Assembly: GCF_017306585.1 (NCBI RefSeq)
Contig: NZ_JAFKIC010000168.1
Location: 1 to 32,555 of the forward strand
DNA length: 32,555 bases
Direction of reading: 5' to 3'
Source: Mesorhizobium sp.
GTDB taxonomy: Bacteria > Pseudomonadota > Alphaproteobacteria > Rhizobiales > Rhizobiaceae
A program made the translations under genes and the position numbers. Under the pieces are notes generated by a model that had not been told where the DNA came from, did no database searches, and saw only the letters and a list, made by a program, of their open reading frames with translations. Each line of letters begins with the position of its first letter. The first letter of the stretch is position 1. Below, one piece after another: positions 17,562-24,203 of this stretch.

Positions 17562-18947
17562 TCAGTCCGGCAGCCACACGCAATCCGCCCATTTCTGTTC
17601 ATATCGTCTTGCGAAGTCTTTCATCTCCCGCACGTTGGCCTCAGGTGTTTGACAGGCCCGGGCACAGGTTGACACAACATCCTTGTAAAGAGGTAGGGAG
17701 ACCGGTCGGACACCTTCATAATTCAAGATCAAGTCGGGGAGGCGGTCCGTAATAGGCGCACCCCGGGGCGCCATAACAATGCTTGGCGGGCTCCCGTACG
17801 CATTGATCAGGACGTATCTCCAGCTTGGATCGGCAGATCCTTGGGCTGGGACGATCTCGCAGGGGCAAGCATCACCGCCCCCGGAGATTTTCTGGCAGAT
17901 ATCTTCTAGTGCGTGAGGCTTCTGGGCGATCAGGACGTATGGTCCTGCCGGTGTGTAGCTGCCCTGTGCCTCGTCATATTCTATTCCCAGAAGGCCTTCC
18001 AGGCGGAAGCGCGTCGATCGGTCGAGGGTGGTCTGCTCTGAGATAAACCACTGGAGCTGTCGCAGGGTAGTGTCGGCCGCGGCGGCGATTTCCTTCGGAG
18101 GATTGGGCCAGCATCCTATCAGACTCTTGGCGACTTCCGCCGCATTGTCATACCCATATTCGATCGGTGCTAAGTCATCCTCGCCGCAATCTTCTGCTGG
18201 GGCGCTGCCTGAGAGTAACCAGGTCCCGTTGTCAAGACTGTCGTGGCGAAAGTAGCGAGGCCGGTCAGGTGGCAAGGAGGATTCCCAGGACGACAGCCAT
18301 GGACCGGCCTTCCAATCCGTGCCCTCGACGGGAATTGACGCTGACGGGCGCATTGGCAGCGATAACCATTGTTCAATTCGATCTTCTAGGTCTCGATTAC
18401 TCGATCCGCGAGAGCCGCGCCGGGAGCTATGTTCGTGATCTTCTCGGGCATCAAGACACAAAGCATAGATCGCTTCGGTGAGAGACGGGGTACCAGGACC
18501 GTGCCTTCTCAACAACCACCGGGCGGCATCCTGTGCCGAGCGTAAAGATGCAGGTAGCCACTTGTCCTTGGCGTCTGCGATCTTAAGCTGAATGCCGACT
18601 CGCGCCATGTCCGCCACTAGCGCGGGATCGGCCTGTGCGAGATGGCGGTTCACGCGAAGGATATCCGGAAGCCCACGCAAGCCCTCAGCGGTCTTCCAGG
18701 CAGTCTGTAGCACCTCACAGAATGGTATGCGCTGGTTGACGGCAGAGAATGTCAACCAGCGAATAGGAAGGCCGGCGACGGTCAGCCCATAAATTATCAG
18801 AGGGCTGAGCGCATGCTGCTCCGCATCCCCAAGTCTTATCGGATCCCGCACGGCCACTATGCCATGTTCAGGGTGATGGAAAAGAAACTTGGCGGTTGAG
18901 ACGTAGAAATGATGCTCTCTTTTGGGCTGCTGTCCCGGAATATTCAT
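17562..18947 (-). CDS. protein of unknown family, partner of the adjacent helicase
   Basis: About 461 residues from ATG 18947. No domain is recognised; the sequence is mixed alpha/beta and soluble, begins MNIPGQQPKREHHFYVSTAK, has cysteines scattered near the C-terminus and no obvious catalytic motif. It lies 25 nt upstream of the helicase gene (from its 17536 start) on the same strand, so the two are probably co-expressed. The start is uncertain: the frame is open back to a TTG at 19004, and another frame covering 19029-18868 also has good coding character (starting MPDSTERELVREPERF), which would join this protein after a single frameshift near 18915. Confidence 0.6.
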   Translation of the reverse strand: MNIPGQQPKREHHFYVSTAKFLFHHPEHGIVAVRDPIRLGDAEQHALSPLIIYGLTVAGLPIRWLTFSAVNQRIPFCEVLQTAWKTAEGLRGLPDILRVNRHLAQADPALVADMARVGIQLKIADAKDKWLPASLRSAQDAARWLLRRHGPGTPSLTEAIYALCLDAREDHEHSSRRGSRGSSNRDLEDRIEQWLSLPMRPSASIPVEGTDWKAGPWLSSWESSLPPDRPRYFRHDSLDNGTWLLSGSAPAEDCGEDDLAPIEYGYDNAAEVAKSLIGCWPNPPKEIAAAADTTLRQLQWFISEQTTLDRSTRFRLEGLLGIEYDEAQGSYTPAGPYVLIAQKPHALEDICQKISGGGDACPCEIVPAQGSADPSWRYVLINAYGSPPSIVMAPRGAPITDRLPDLILNYEGVRPVSLPLYKDVVSTCARACQTPEANVREMKDFARRYEQKWADCVWLPD

Positions 18948-19029
18948 GCCTTTCGCTGCGCTCTTCCTCCGACGTGAACCTGAAACGCTCCGGTTCCCGT
19001 ACAAGCTCGCGTTCGGTCGAGTCTGGCAT
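18868..19029 (-). CDS. small overlapping ORF, possibly the true N-terminus of the next gene
   Basis: ATG 19029 opens a 53-residue frame rich in charged residues (PDSTERELVREPERFRF then TSEEERSERHEY) that overlaps the start of the 461-residue unknown gene in another frame. The first 30 residues look like real protein, the rest does not. The simplest reading is that it is the authentic N-terminal part of the downstream protein separated by one frameshift; a genuine micro-ORF is the alternative. Confidence 0.3.
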   Translation of the reverse strand: MPDSTERELVREPERFRFTSEEERSERHEYSGTAAQKRASFLRLNRQVSFPSP

Positions 19030-19070
19030 CTTGTCGGTGGGCCAGCGGCACAGCAAGCCTGGACTGCTGC

Positions 19071-19357
19071 CTAGTCGGCTTCATCCCAGACAGCGCAGAT
19101 CGGTAGTTCTTCCTCGGGCACCTTGCGCGGGAAGCCGCGAGATGCCGTTCCCCTTGCCGCATGTTCGAGGCGACGAGGCCTATCATGGTGCGCCAGGTAT
19201 CGATCCAAGGAGCCTGCCGAAGGGCCGAAATATCGTCGATCCTTACGAGCATATCGACCGCATCATAGTGAAGACGCTGGATTTCCGATGACGCCACGGA
19301 TAGGCAGGGCAACATCCCGATCTCGACGTGTTCTATTCGTCCATGGAACACCTGCAT
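19071..19357 (-). pseudogene. small unknown gene with a probable frameshift
   Basis: From ATG 19357 (GGGGAA just upstream) the translation has coding character for about 70 residues (with DAVDMLVRIDDI, and APWIDTWRTMIGLVASNMRQ). Near 19150 it degenerates, while the neighbouring frame gains a plausible ending (PRKVPEEELPICAVWDEAD) with TAG at 19071-19073. Read as one gene it encodes about 95 residues. It lies 33 nt after the RES gene on the same strand. No family recognised. Sequence error or decay could both explain the shift. Confidence 0.4.
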
Positions 19358-19390
19358 ATTCCCCGGCTGTTCTGCGTGGCAAACGGCGGA

Positions 19391-20647
19391 CTAAGTCGGC
19401 AATTTCAACACACGCTTCGAGCTTGCCTTGTCGAGGCGAAGCCATCGATCTCGATTTAGACCATACCACTCGCCTTGTTCGCCCCTCTCGAGCACGAGAT
19501 TGTTTCGATCGGCAAACAGCACCATCGCCGTCTTCTTCCAATTGCGCGAACTCCGATAGCGAATCCCATCCACGTTTCGTCCGTCAATCGTGAGCACGGC
19601 TCTCACATACTCGGTGACAACCTGGGTCGGTACGTATTCCACATGCACCCGATCATCGCGGGCAATGGACCTTGAGATTTCACGGCTGACGCTCTGCAGA
19701 AATCCGATGCGCGGACGCGGATCGTAAGGATAGGAATCCGGAATTTCCGCGAAGATCGACGGTGTCGGAGGAAGATTGCTAAGGTCGAGAATGAGCGCTG
19801 GACGTTCCGTCAGGAACTCTCCGATCGCATATGTTCCTCGCCCGTTTACGGTTTCGGCAAGCGCCGTGGCCCGATCTTCGGATACGTAGGTCATCACGAT
19901 GCCGGGCGGGCTCATCCGATTTGTCTGTGTAGCGAAGTCGACGGGCGGCGGGCCGAGCTCTCCCGCGGTCCGGTAGACCTTGCCTGCTGGTTGAAAGCGG
20001 GCGCGAAAGAGTAGCGTCCCTGCCGGCATGGTGACAAAGGCTCCGACCTCCTCCGCATAGTCAAAGATCCGCCTCAGAATCTCGGCCGGTGTGTCGAGTT
20101 CCTCCTCTGGATCGGCAGTCCCGGATCCGATCTGGAAGAAGAAATATCTCCGCTCGTGCTTGATGACCTCGCAGAAGTGGTCCCAACTATAATCGAGATG
20201 CTGCCGAGCGGTCAGCCTGAAAGGTTCGGCCTCGCTCCACAGGTCGTTTCCAAGGCTGTTGATAACGATGTCGCGGAGAGTGTTCGTCTTGTCGCGGGAA
20301 AAATCGAGGTCCAGCGAATCCAGCACTTCCTCGGTGTCGTAGGTAGTGCCCTGATAACCGCCTTCGGCGGACTCATACGGCAAGCCCGCATTGTCGGGAT
20401 TGTCGTACTGCTTGAAAACGCACTCCTTGACATGATCGAGCACCTCGTAAAGCGGCGCCGCGATCAAATCGTTGGCGCGCGTGCGGCAGAAGTCGCACTT
20501 CTTCCTTTGCGCGTATGTGAGGCAGTAATTGACAAGGCCCTGATCGCCGAAGCACTTGCCACAAACGAATTTTCCTCTCAAGTCATAGCGCATGTTGGTC
20601 CAGACGGGTTGAAAGCAGCCGTGACAGTCGGCTGCTAGGCGATCCAA
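19391..20647 (-). CDS. RES-domain toxin-like protein with N-terminal zinc-binding region
   Basis: 418 residues. The C-terminal half (about 200-410) is a RES domain, the family of NAD-degrading toxins: LLFRAR (R215), NRMSPPG...MTYVSED followed by TALAE (E265), VPTQVVTEYVRA, and GIRYRSSRN (S366/S367), so the R, E and S residues that name the family are all present. The N-terminal 60 residues have paired cysteines (C8/C11, C29/C32, C51/C54), a likely zinc ribbon, and the segment to 200 resembles the HEPN/RES N-terminal region found on stand-alone RES proteins. The start is a TTG at 20647, chosen because the first cysteine pair lies upstream of the first ATG; it overlaps the preceding gene by 13 nt, so translation is probably coupled. 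No Xre-like antitoxin gene is adjacent, suggesting a defence effector rather than a standard RES/Xre pair. Confidence 0.75.
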   Translation of the reverse strand: MDRLAADCHGCFQPVWTNMRYDLRGKFVCGKCFGDQGLVNYCLTYAQRKKCDFCRTRANDLIAAPLYEVLDHVKECVFKQYDNPDNAGLPYESAEGGYQGTTYDTEEVLDSLDLDFSRDKTNTLRDIVINSLGNDLWSEAEPFRLTARQHLDYSWDHFCEVIKHERRYFFFQIGSGTADPEEELDTPAEILRRIFDYAEEVGAFVTMPAGTLLFRARFQPAGKVYRTAGELGPPPVDFATQTNRMSPPGIVMTYVSEDRATALAETVNGRGTYAIGEFLTERPALILDLSNLPPTPSIFAEIPDSYPYDPRPRIGFLQSVSREISRSIARDDRVHVEYVPTQVVTEYVRAVLTIDGRNVDGIRYRSSRNWKKTAMVLFADRNNLVLERGEQGEWYGLNRDRWLRLDKASSKRVLKLPT

Positions 20648-21087
20648 TTGACCTGTACCTTGTCAATCTCCGCGTCATTCCTAAAAGGCAACCGGAGAAA
20701 CACGGCATAGCGATAGTTCAGTGCATGCTTTATCCGACTGAGTTTCTGAAGATCGCCCTCATCTGGAGCCGGGTTCGAAGTCTTCTTCACTTCGATGACA
20801 AGGAGGTTTTCCTCGTCGTGACCCCGTTGATGCACGATGATGTCAGGATAGACCTTGTTGACCGTTGGCGTGCCGTCAGTATCCGGCCATTCGATCTCTT
20901 TGGGATCGAAGCCATGTCGATTGAACTCAACGTCAACGGAATGATGGTCGAATGATCCCTGTAGTATCATCGCGAGCCTCGCGCACACTGTGCGTTCGGC
21001 TGCGTCTGCGCGAAAGAGATGTTCTTCCTCTTCGTACAGTCTCCTCAGTGCTTCAAGAAGTAGCTCGTCAATCTCCTCCTGGTTCAC
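20635..21087 (-). CDS. small PD-(D/E)XK-fold protein
   Basis: 150 residues from GTG 21087, which has a perfect GGAGGGG five nt upstream; a GTG at 21138 would add 17 residues without that site. The helical start (EEIDELLLEALRRLYEEEEHLF) leads to E31 and VDVEFNR, then YPDIIVHQRG (P81, D82) and LLVIEVKKTSNP (E99, K101), the order of a PD-(D/E)XK nuclease fold. This type of small protein is common near defence genes; whether it cuts DNA is unknown. It is the first gene of the minus-strand run ending with the helicase at 14807, and its stop lies inside the RES gene. Confidence 0.7.
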   Translation of the reverse strand: MNQEEIDELLLEALRRLYEEEEHLFRADAAERTVCARLAMILQGSFDHHSVDVEFNRHGFDPKEIEWPDTDGTPTVNKVYPDIIVHQRGHDEENLLVIEVKKTSNPAPDEGDLQKLSRIKHALNYRYAVFLRLPFRNDAEIDKVQVNWIA

Positions 21088-21207
21088 ACCTATGCCCCTC
21101 CAACTGAAAAGCACGGAGATTTTGCGGTCATTTGACACAACCGCGTCGCCCGATGGAGATTATCCTAACGGAAGCGCAGTGCTCCCTCCATGCCAGTCGA
21201 GACGATC

Positions 21208-21807
21208 ATGGGCAAATATCGAGACCATCGCGAACCACGGCGGCATCGTCATGACGATGACCCGGTTTCCTTTCCGGAACGGGCTTCCGAGCCAAGCTAC
21301 TTTCAGCGCCCGTCGACCGTGGCTGCAGACCCTGTCGACGCCGAGGTGATGTGGTTCAACGCCAGCAAGGGTTTTGGCTTCGTCAAACTGTCGGATGGCA
21401 CGGAGGTCTATCTGCACATCCGAATGTTGGAGGCAATCGGGAGCCGCGGTGTTTCCGAGGGGACCAGTCTTAAGGTCACGGTCGAAGAAAGCCCAAGAGG
21501 TCATCAGGTCATGCAAGTGCTGGAGATCGGCGATCAGATCGCGAAAACGCCTTCACATGCGCGCCTCGCTGGAGGGGCCATCGCCGGGACGGATGCGCAG
21601 CTGGAGAGCGAGGGCACGGTCAAGTGGTACAATCCCGAAAAGGGCTTCGGCTTCATTGCACCCGATAACGGTGAGAAGGACGTCTTCGTTCATGCCACCG
21701 CGCTGACCCGCTCAGGGCTCAGTGTGCTGGTGGAGGGACAGAAGGTGTTTGTCGAATGCGGGCAGGGCAAGAAAGGCCTGGAAGTGCGGAGCATTCGCCT
21801 CGCCTAG
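21208..21807 (+). CDS. double cold-shock-domain protein
   Basis: 199 residues from ATG 21208 (an in-frame ATG at 21190 is also possible). A polar basic/acidic tail of about 40 residues precedes two cold shock domains: the first with KGFGF at 54-58 and a divergent VYLHI at 67-71, the second with canonical VKWYNPEKGFGFI (145-149) and VFVHA (159-163). These are the RNP1 and RNP2 RNA-binding motifs. Two-domain proteins of this kind are typical of rhizobia and related bacteria and act as single-strand nucleic-acid chaperones. It is divergent from the defence run on the minus strand, and marks the change to core-like DNA. Confidence 0.88.
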   Translation: MGKYRDHREPRRHRHDDDPVSFPERASEPSYFQRPSTVAADPVDAEVMWFNASKGFGFVKLSDGTEVYLHIRMLEAIGSRGVSEGTSLKVTVEESPRGHQVMQVLEIGDQIAKTPSHARLAGGAIAGTDAQLESEGTVKWYNPEKGFGFIAPDNGEKDVFVHATALTRSGLSVLVEGQKVFVECGQGKKGLEVRSIRLA

Positions 21808-21846
21808 AGGCCGATGCATTCGCCATGGGCCGCATTGCCCTTCACA

Positions 21847-21887
21847 CAAAGAAAAAGCCCGCCGCCGGGAGGAGGTGGCAGCGGGCT
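21847..21887 (-). terminator. terminator of the alpha-r14 sRNA
   Basis: On the minus strand an 11-bp stem, AGCCCGCTGCC against GGCGGCGGGCT (one G-U pair), closes a 10-nt loop ACCTCCTCCC and is followed by TTTTTCTTT. It can also act on the plus strand after the cold-shock gene, where the stem is preceded by the A-run. Confidence 0.85.
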
Positions 21888-21964
21888 CGATTTCGAATGC
21901 AGCGCGGGAGGAGGTGCACCGCATTCAGCGTCGGCATCGCATCTGGGAGGAGTAGATGGCCGAC
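21848..21964 (-). ncRNA. alpha-r14 family sRNA (NfeR1/Smr14C type, anti-Shine-Dalgarno loops)
   Basis: The minus strand folds into three successive hairpins, each showing CTCCTCCC in its loop: GTCGGC...GCCGAC with inner CATCT/AGATG (about 21956-21922), GAATGCGGTGC against GCGCTGCATTC (about 21925-21891), and the terminator stem (21887-21856) followed by a T-run. Three CCUCCUCCC loops with a terminal rho-independent hairpin, about 115-120 nt long, is the published architecture of the alpha-r14 sRNAs of Rhizobiales, which bind Shine-Dalgarno-like GGAGG sequences and repress translation. A promoter-like pair lies at 21971-21998. The 5' end is estimated from that promoter. Confidence 0.85.
21903..21954. 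repeat. 52-bp direct repeat, copy 1 (sRNA hairpins 1 and 2)
   Basis: Identical over 52 bp to 22125-22176, with weaker similarity continuing some 25 bp on the terminator side. It covers the loop of hairpin 1 and most of hairpin 2 of the sRNA. Confidence 0.9.
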
Positions 21965-21970
21965 AACACG

Positions 21971-21998
21971 ATCATATCGATAGCCTGACATATTGCAA
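21971..21998 (-). promoter_or_regulatory. promoter of the alpha-r14 sRNA
   Basis: Reading the minus strand, TTGCAA (21998-21993), 16 nt, then TATGAT (21976-21971) places a transcription start near 21964, just before the first hairpin. Confidence 0.55.
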
Positions 21999-22095
21999 TG
22001 CACAATTTGCATATTGCACATGCGAAGACATATTTGGGTCGAGCGTCAGCCTTCCTGTAGGCGTCTCCGGCATCACGGTTCCCTCGATAAGTCCC

Positions 22096-22185
22096 AAGGT
22101 GGCATCGGGCTCGAATAGAGATGCCGCGGGAGGAGGTGCACCGCATTCAGCGTCGGCATCGCATCTGGGAGGAGTAAATGATGTC
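22096..22185 (-). ncRNA. degenerate second copy of the alpha-r14 sRNA
   Basis: The 52-bp core is perfect, but the 5' arm of hairpin 1 is altered, the GCATTC arm of hairpin 2 is changed to GGCATC, the third CTCCTCCC is gone and no T-run follows. A different pairing, GATGCCG with CGGCATC, becomes possible and would still expose one CCTCCTCCC. No clear promoter is visible. Probably a decaying tandem copy, less likely a functional variant processed from a longer transcript. Confidence 0.45.
22125..22176. repeat. 52-bp direct repeat, copy 2
   Basis: Exact second copy, offset by 222 bp in the same orientation. It carries two of the three CTCCTCCC motifs on the minus strand. Confidence 0.9.
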
Positions 22186-22412
22186 ATGGCGTGAGTGTGC
22201 TCTTTGGCGTCACGAGTCAGTGGCTTGGATGCTCCCGACATCGTTCAATTATCGAGGTGGCATCGGTGGTCTGCGGACTATCGCGTGGCCACGGCGCTTA
22301 AAACAGGCCAAAGGCTTGCCATTACCGCCATTTGCCGCATCCTATCTGACGGCCGCGGCCGTTTCGGCCAGCCAAACGGGCATGTAGACACCTGCGGCAA
22401 GGAAACACCTAT

Positions 22413-22625
22413 ATGGCGACCGGAACGGTAAAGTGGTTCAACGCGACCAAGGGCTTTGGCTTCATTCAGCCTGACGGTGGTGGACAGGACGTTTTTGTCC
22501 ATATTTCTGCTGTGGAGCGCGCTGGCCTGTCGACGCTCGTTGACGGCCAGAAAGTCAACTATGAGATAGAACAGGATCGGCGGACTGGCAAATCGTCGGC
22601 CGGCAACCTGAGCAAGGCTGGCTGA
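22413..22625 (+). CDS. cspA: CspA-type cold shock protein
   Basis: 70 residues, the normal length for a single cold shock domain, with [13 protein letters not shown] (RNP1, KGFGF at 13-17) and DVFVHI (RNP2, 27-31). AAGGAAA lies about 9 nt before ATG 22413. CspA proteins melt RNA secondary structure and their mRNAs are often controlled through the 5' leader; the leader region here includes the plus strand of the sRNA repeat. Assignment is certain; which of the several rhizobial paralogues it is cannot be told. Confidence 0.95.
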   Translation: MATGTVKWFNATKGFGFIQPDGGGQDVFVHISAVERAGLSTLVDGQKVNYEIEQDRRTGKSSAGNLSKAG

Positions 22626-22712
22626 GCCAGCCATATGATTTCGGCAAGCGCATCAAGCACGCAAGCTTCAGTGCACCAAGATGATCAAGTCTGGTGGCCT
22701 ACCGGCATGTCG

Positions 22713-22740
22713 TTGAAGTGTTACCTTGCTGACCTATATG
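22713..22740 (+). promoter_or_regulatory. promoter-like sequence of the AbcR-like sRNA
   Basis: TTGAAG (22713-22718), then CTATAT (22734-22739). CTATAT is a frequent -10 element of rhizobial sRNA genes; spacing is 15-16 nt, slightly short. Confidence 0.45.
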
Positions 22741-22745
22741 CGCGG

Positions 22746-22838
22746 TGCGTCGGATGTTTCCTCCCATTCGTCCGGCGCGTTCCCCTCTGGAGGTTTTAAC
22801 CTTCATACCTGGCCGGACCGTTGGTCCGGCCTTTTTCT
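22746..22838 (+). ncRNA. candidate AbcR-like (alpha-r15) sRNA
   Basis: About 93 nt between a CTATAT promoter element and a perfect terminator. A first hairpin pairs CGTCGGA with TCCGGCG and shows TTTCCTCCCATT in its loop; a middle segment has TTCCCCTC next to GGAGG; the 3' end is the GGCCGGACC terminator. A 5' hairpin with a CUCCCA loop, a second CU-rich segment and a GGCCGG terminator is what I recall for AbcR sRNAs, which repress ABC-transporter mRNAs through Hfq. It is somewhat shorter than usual family members, and the family call is from memory. Confidence 0.55.
22811..22837 (+). terminator. rho-independent terminator
   Basis: GGCCGGACC, loop GTT, GGTCCGGCC, then TTTTTCT: a perfect 9-bp stem with T-run, ending the candidate sRNA. 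Confidence 0.9.
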
Positions 22839-22993
22839 CATGCGCGAGAAATGGTTAAATGAGGCGACAACGTCCGGACTCTGGTTGGGCGATCTCGCTG
22901 CCCAGAATCGTCCAATATCGCGTTGCCACTTCACCGGTGAAATGAGAACCATGGTTGAGAGCTGTCAAGCCTACGGCTTATCTTCGCCAGCCC

Positions 22994-23041
22994 GGCAGGC
23001 GGAAGATTGATCCATGGCCGTTTTCTCGGCCTGCCTTTCTT
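22994..23041 (+). terminator. possible terminator hairpin
   Basis: GGCCG, loop TTTTCT, CGGCC (23016-23031), followed by TGCCTTTCTT; an outer GGCAGGC/GCCTGCC pairing (22994-23000, 23029-23035) competes with it. No gene is seen between 22838 and this hairpin, so its transcript is unknown. Confidence 0.35.
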
Positions 23042-23119
23042 GCCGGTCCATTCAAAGGACGAATGGCAATCCGCCGCCGGCTTTTGCCGATATTTTCGCA
23101 AGAGATGTGGAAGAATTGA

Positions 23120-23341
23120 CTATGCTGCAGGCTTGTCGAAGACCATGGGCAACCCACGTTTCGACGCCATCTCGACGACCAGCTCTTCGATTGCTTGATC
23201 GGAAAGGCGGGTCTGCAGTGTCGTACGAATCCGTTTGACCAGTTCGTGCACCGGCAAAGGCAAGAGCTCCTCGGCATCATCGAGAAGCCGACTGACTTCG
23301 ATCACAACGTCAGCATCGATGTCGCTCGGCAAATCTCGCAT
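23120..23341 (-). CDS. small conserved hypothetical protein
   Basis: 73 residues from ATG 23341, which has GGAG 8 nt upstream; the frame is open further to 23455 but that part lacks coding character. The protein is acidic and helical (DIDADVVIEVSRLLDDAEELL, then IRTTLQTRLSDQAIEELVVEMA). No function recognised. It lies 200 nt from the DUF982 gene on the same strand. Confidence 0.55.
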   Translation of the reverse strand: MRDLPSDIDADVVIEVSRLLDDAEELLPLPVHELVKRIRTTLQTRLSDQAIEELVVEMASKRGLPMVFDKPAA

Positions 23342-23541
23342 ATGCCATCTCCGATCGCTAAATATTGCCGTCTTCCTGACCGTTGTCGAGTCAAGCAGAT
23401 GAACGTTGGGTTGTTTCTCACGACGGCAGGGCCCGATGTTCGGCTTCGGCTGCACAAATCCCGGTCATCGCTGCGACGGGCGTGAAGCTCAGCTTCCCCC
23501 AGTCACTTTGGAAGCCCTCGAGGCTACTATCAATTTGGACC

Positions 23542-23784
23542 TCAGTCGCTGCGTAGGATTTTCGCTTCCAACGCCGCTACAACGAAGGCCCGTCTAGCTA
23601 CCGGCGGCTGAGCTTCACCACGCAGAACCTGAAGACATGCATCCATAGCCAGTTTTCGCTTCTCCGTCTGATGAGGGAAACTCCGCAGCAGGATCGTGGC
23701 TGCGTCGTTCACATCGAATATGACGCGCTCACGGTCATGCCGGCCAACTTGCACCACCACGGGTCGGACGAACCTGCTCGACAT
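23542..23784 (-). CDS. DUF982 family protein
   Basis: 80 residues matching the rhizobial DUF982 pattern: a short beta strand with VRPVVVQVG, the DAATILLRSFP helix, a KRKLAMDACLQVLRGE helix and the VARRAFVVAALEA end. The WP of the consensus is FP here. Such proteins occur in many copies in rhizobial genomes, often on plasmids, and their function is unknown. GAGAG lies about 8 nt before ATG 23784. Confidence 0.75.
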   Translation of the reverse strand: MSSRFVRPVVVQVGRHDRERVIFDVNDAATILLRSFPHQTEKRKLAMDACLQVLRGEAQPPVARRAFVVAALEAKILRSD

Positions 23785-24203
23785 GCAATTACACTCTCAA
23801 TTCCGACCATGACACGGTCTTCGCGTATCATCACGTGGGGTCAATTTATACATTTCTGGCTGGGGCCAGAACAGAACTGGCAGTTGCCCAATCTCAAGAC
23901 AAGTTGCCTGCCCAATTTCAGCAGGCCGCTACCTGAAATCCGGATGGGTCCCAGTCCTGGTGCGCAAGAAAGCACAGCGGAATTCTGTCGCATCCGGAAG
24001 GTGAAGCGGCGCTTGGTCCCAGTCGCGGGCTTTCCTGAAGCCCGAGCCTTCCTTCCTGGGTGCCAGCCTTGACGCGGCCGCTGCCGCAAGGCCGACGCAT
24101 CCAGTGGCGCGCGGATGCCGGGAGAGGAAGAGGGCGGGCGGGCCGCGGTGGCGGGTGAAGGTCCGGGAGAGAGTCTTCCGGCGCCCGCCGAGGAGCGACA
24201 CCC
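23785..24203. other. gene-free stretch before the DUF932 gene
   Basis: 419 nt without a supported gene. The last 88 nt are the purine-rich leader described separately. The earlier part has two similar GGTCCCAGTC-containing segments (about 23946 and 24014) but no full repeat or mobile-element end. Confidence 0.4.
24116..24203 (+). promoter_or_regulatory. purine-rich leader with GC hairpin, upstream of DUF932 gene
   Basis: GGGAGAGGAAGAGGGCGGGC is followed by a hairpin CGGGAGA-GAG-TCTTCCG about 25-40 nt before the start codon. Similar leaders precede the genes at 26182 and 31311. It may be an untranslated control region. Confidence 0.4.

Noticed and set aside
21956-21988. Ten-codon ORF MADNTIISIA preceded by GGAGGAG
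   Set aside because: The apparent ribosome site is the complement of the sRNA's CTCCTCCC loop, so it is explained by the ncRNA.
21903-22176. Possible CRISPR-like repeat pair
   Set aside because: Only two 52-bp copies, spaced 170 bp apart, no cas genes, and explained as duplicated sRNA.
22178-22387. 69-codon ORF starting MMSWREC after GGAGGAG
   Set aside because: Same reason: the GGAGGAG belongs to the sRNA repeat, and the sequence has no coding character.
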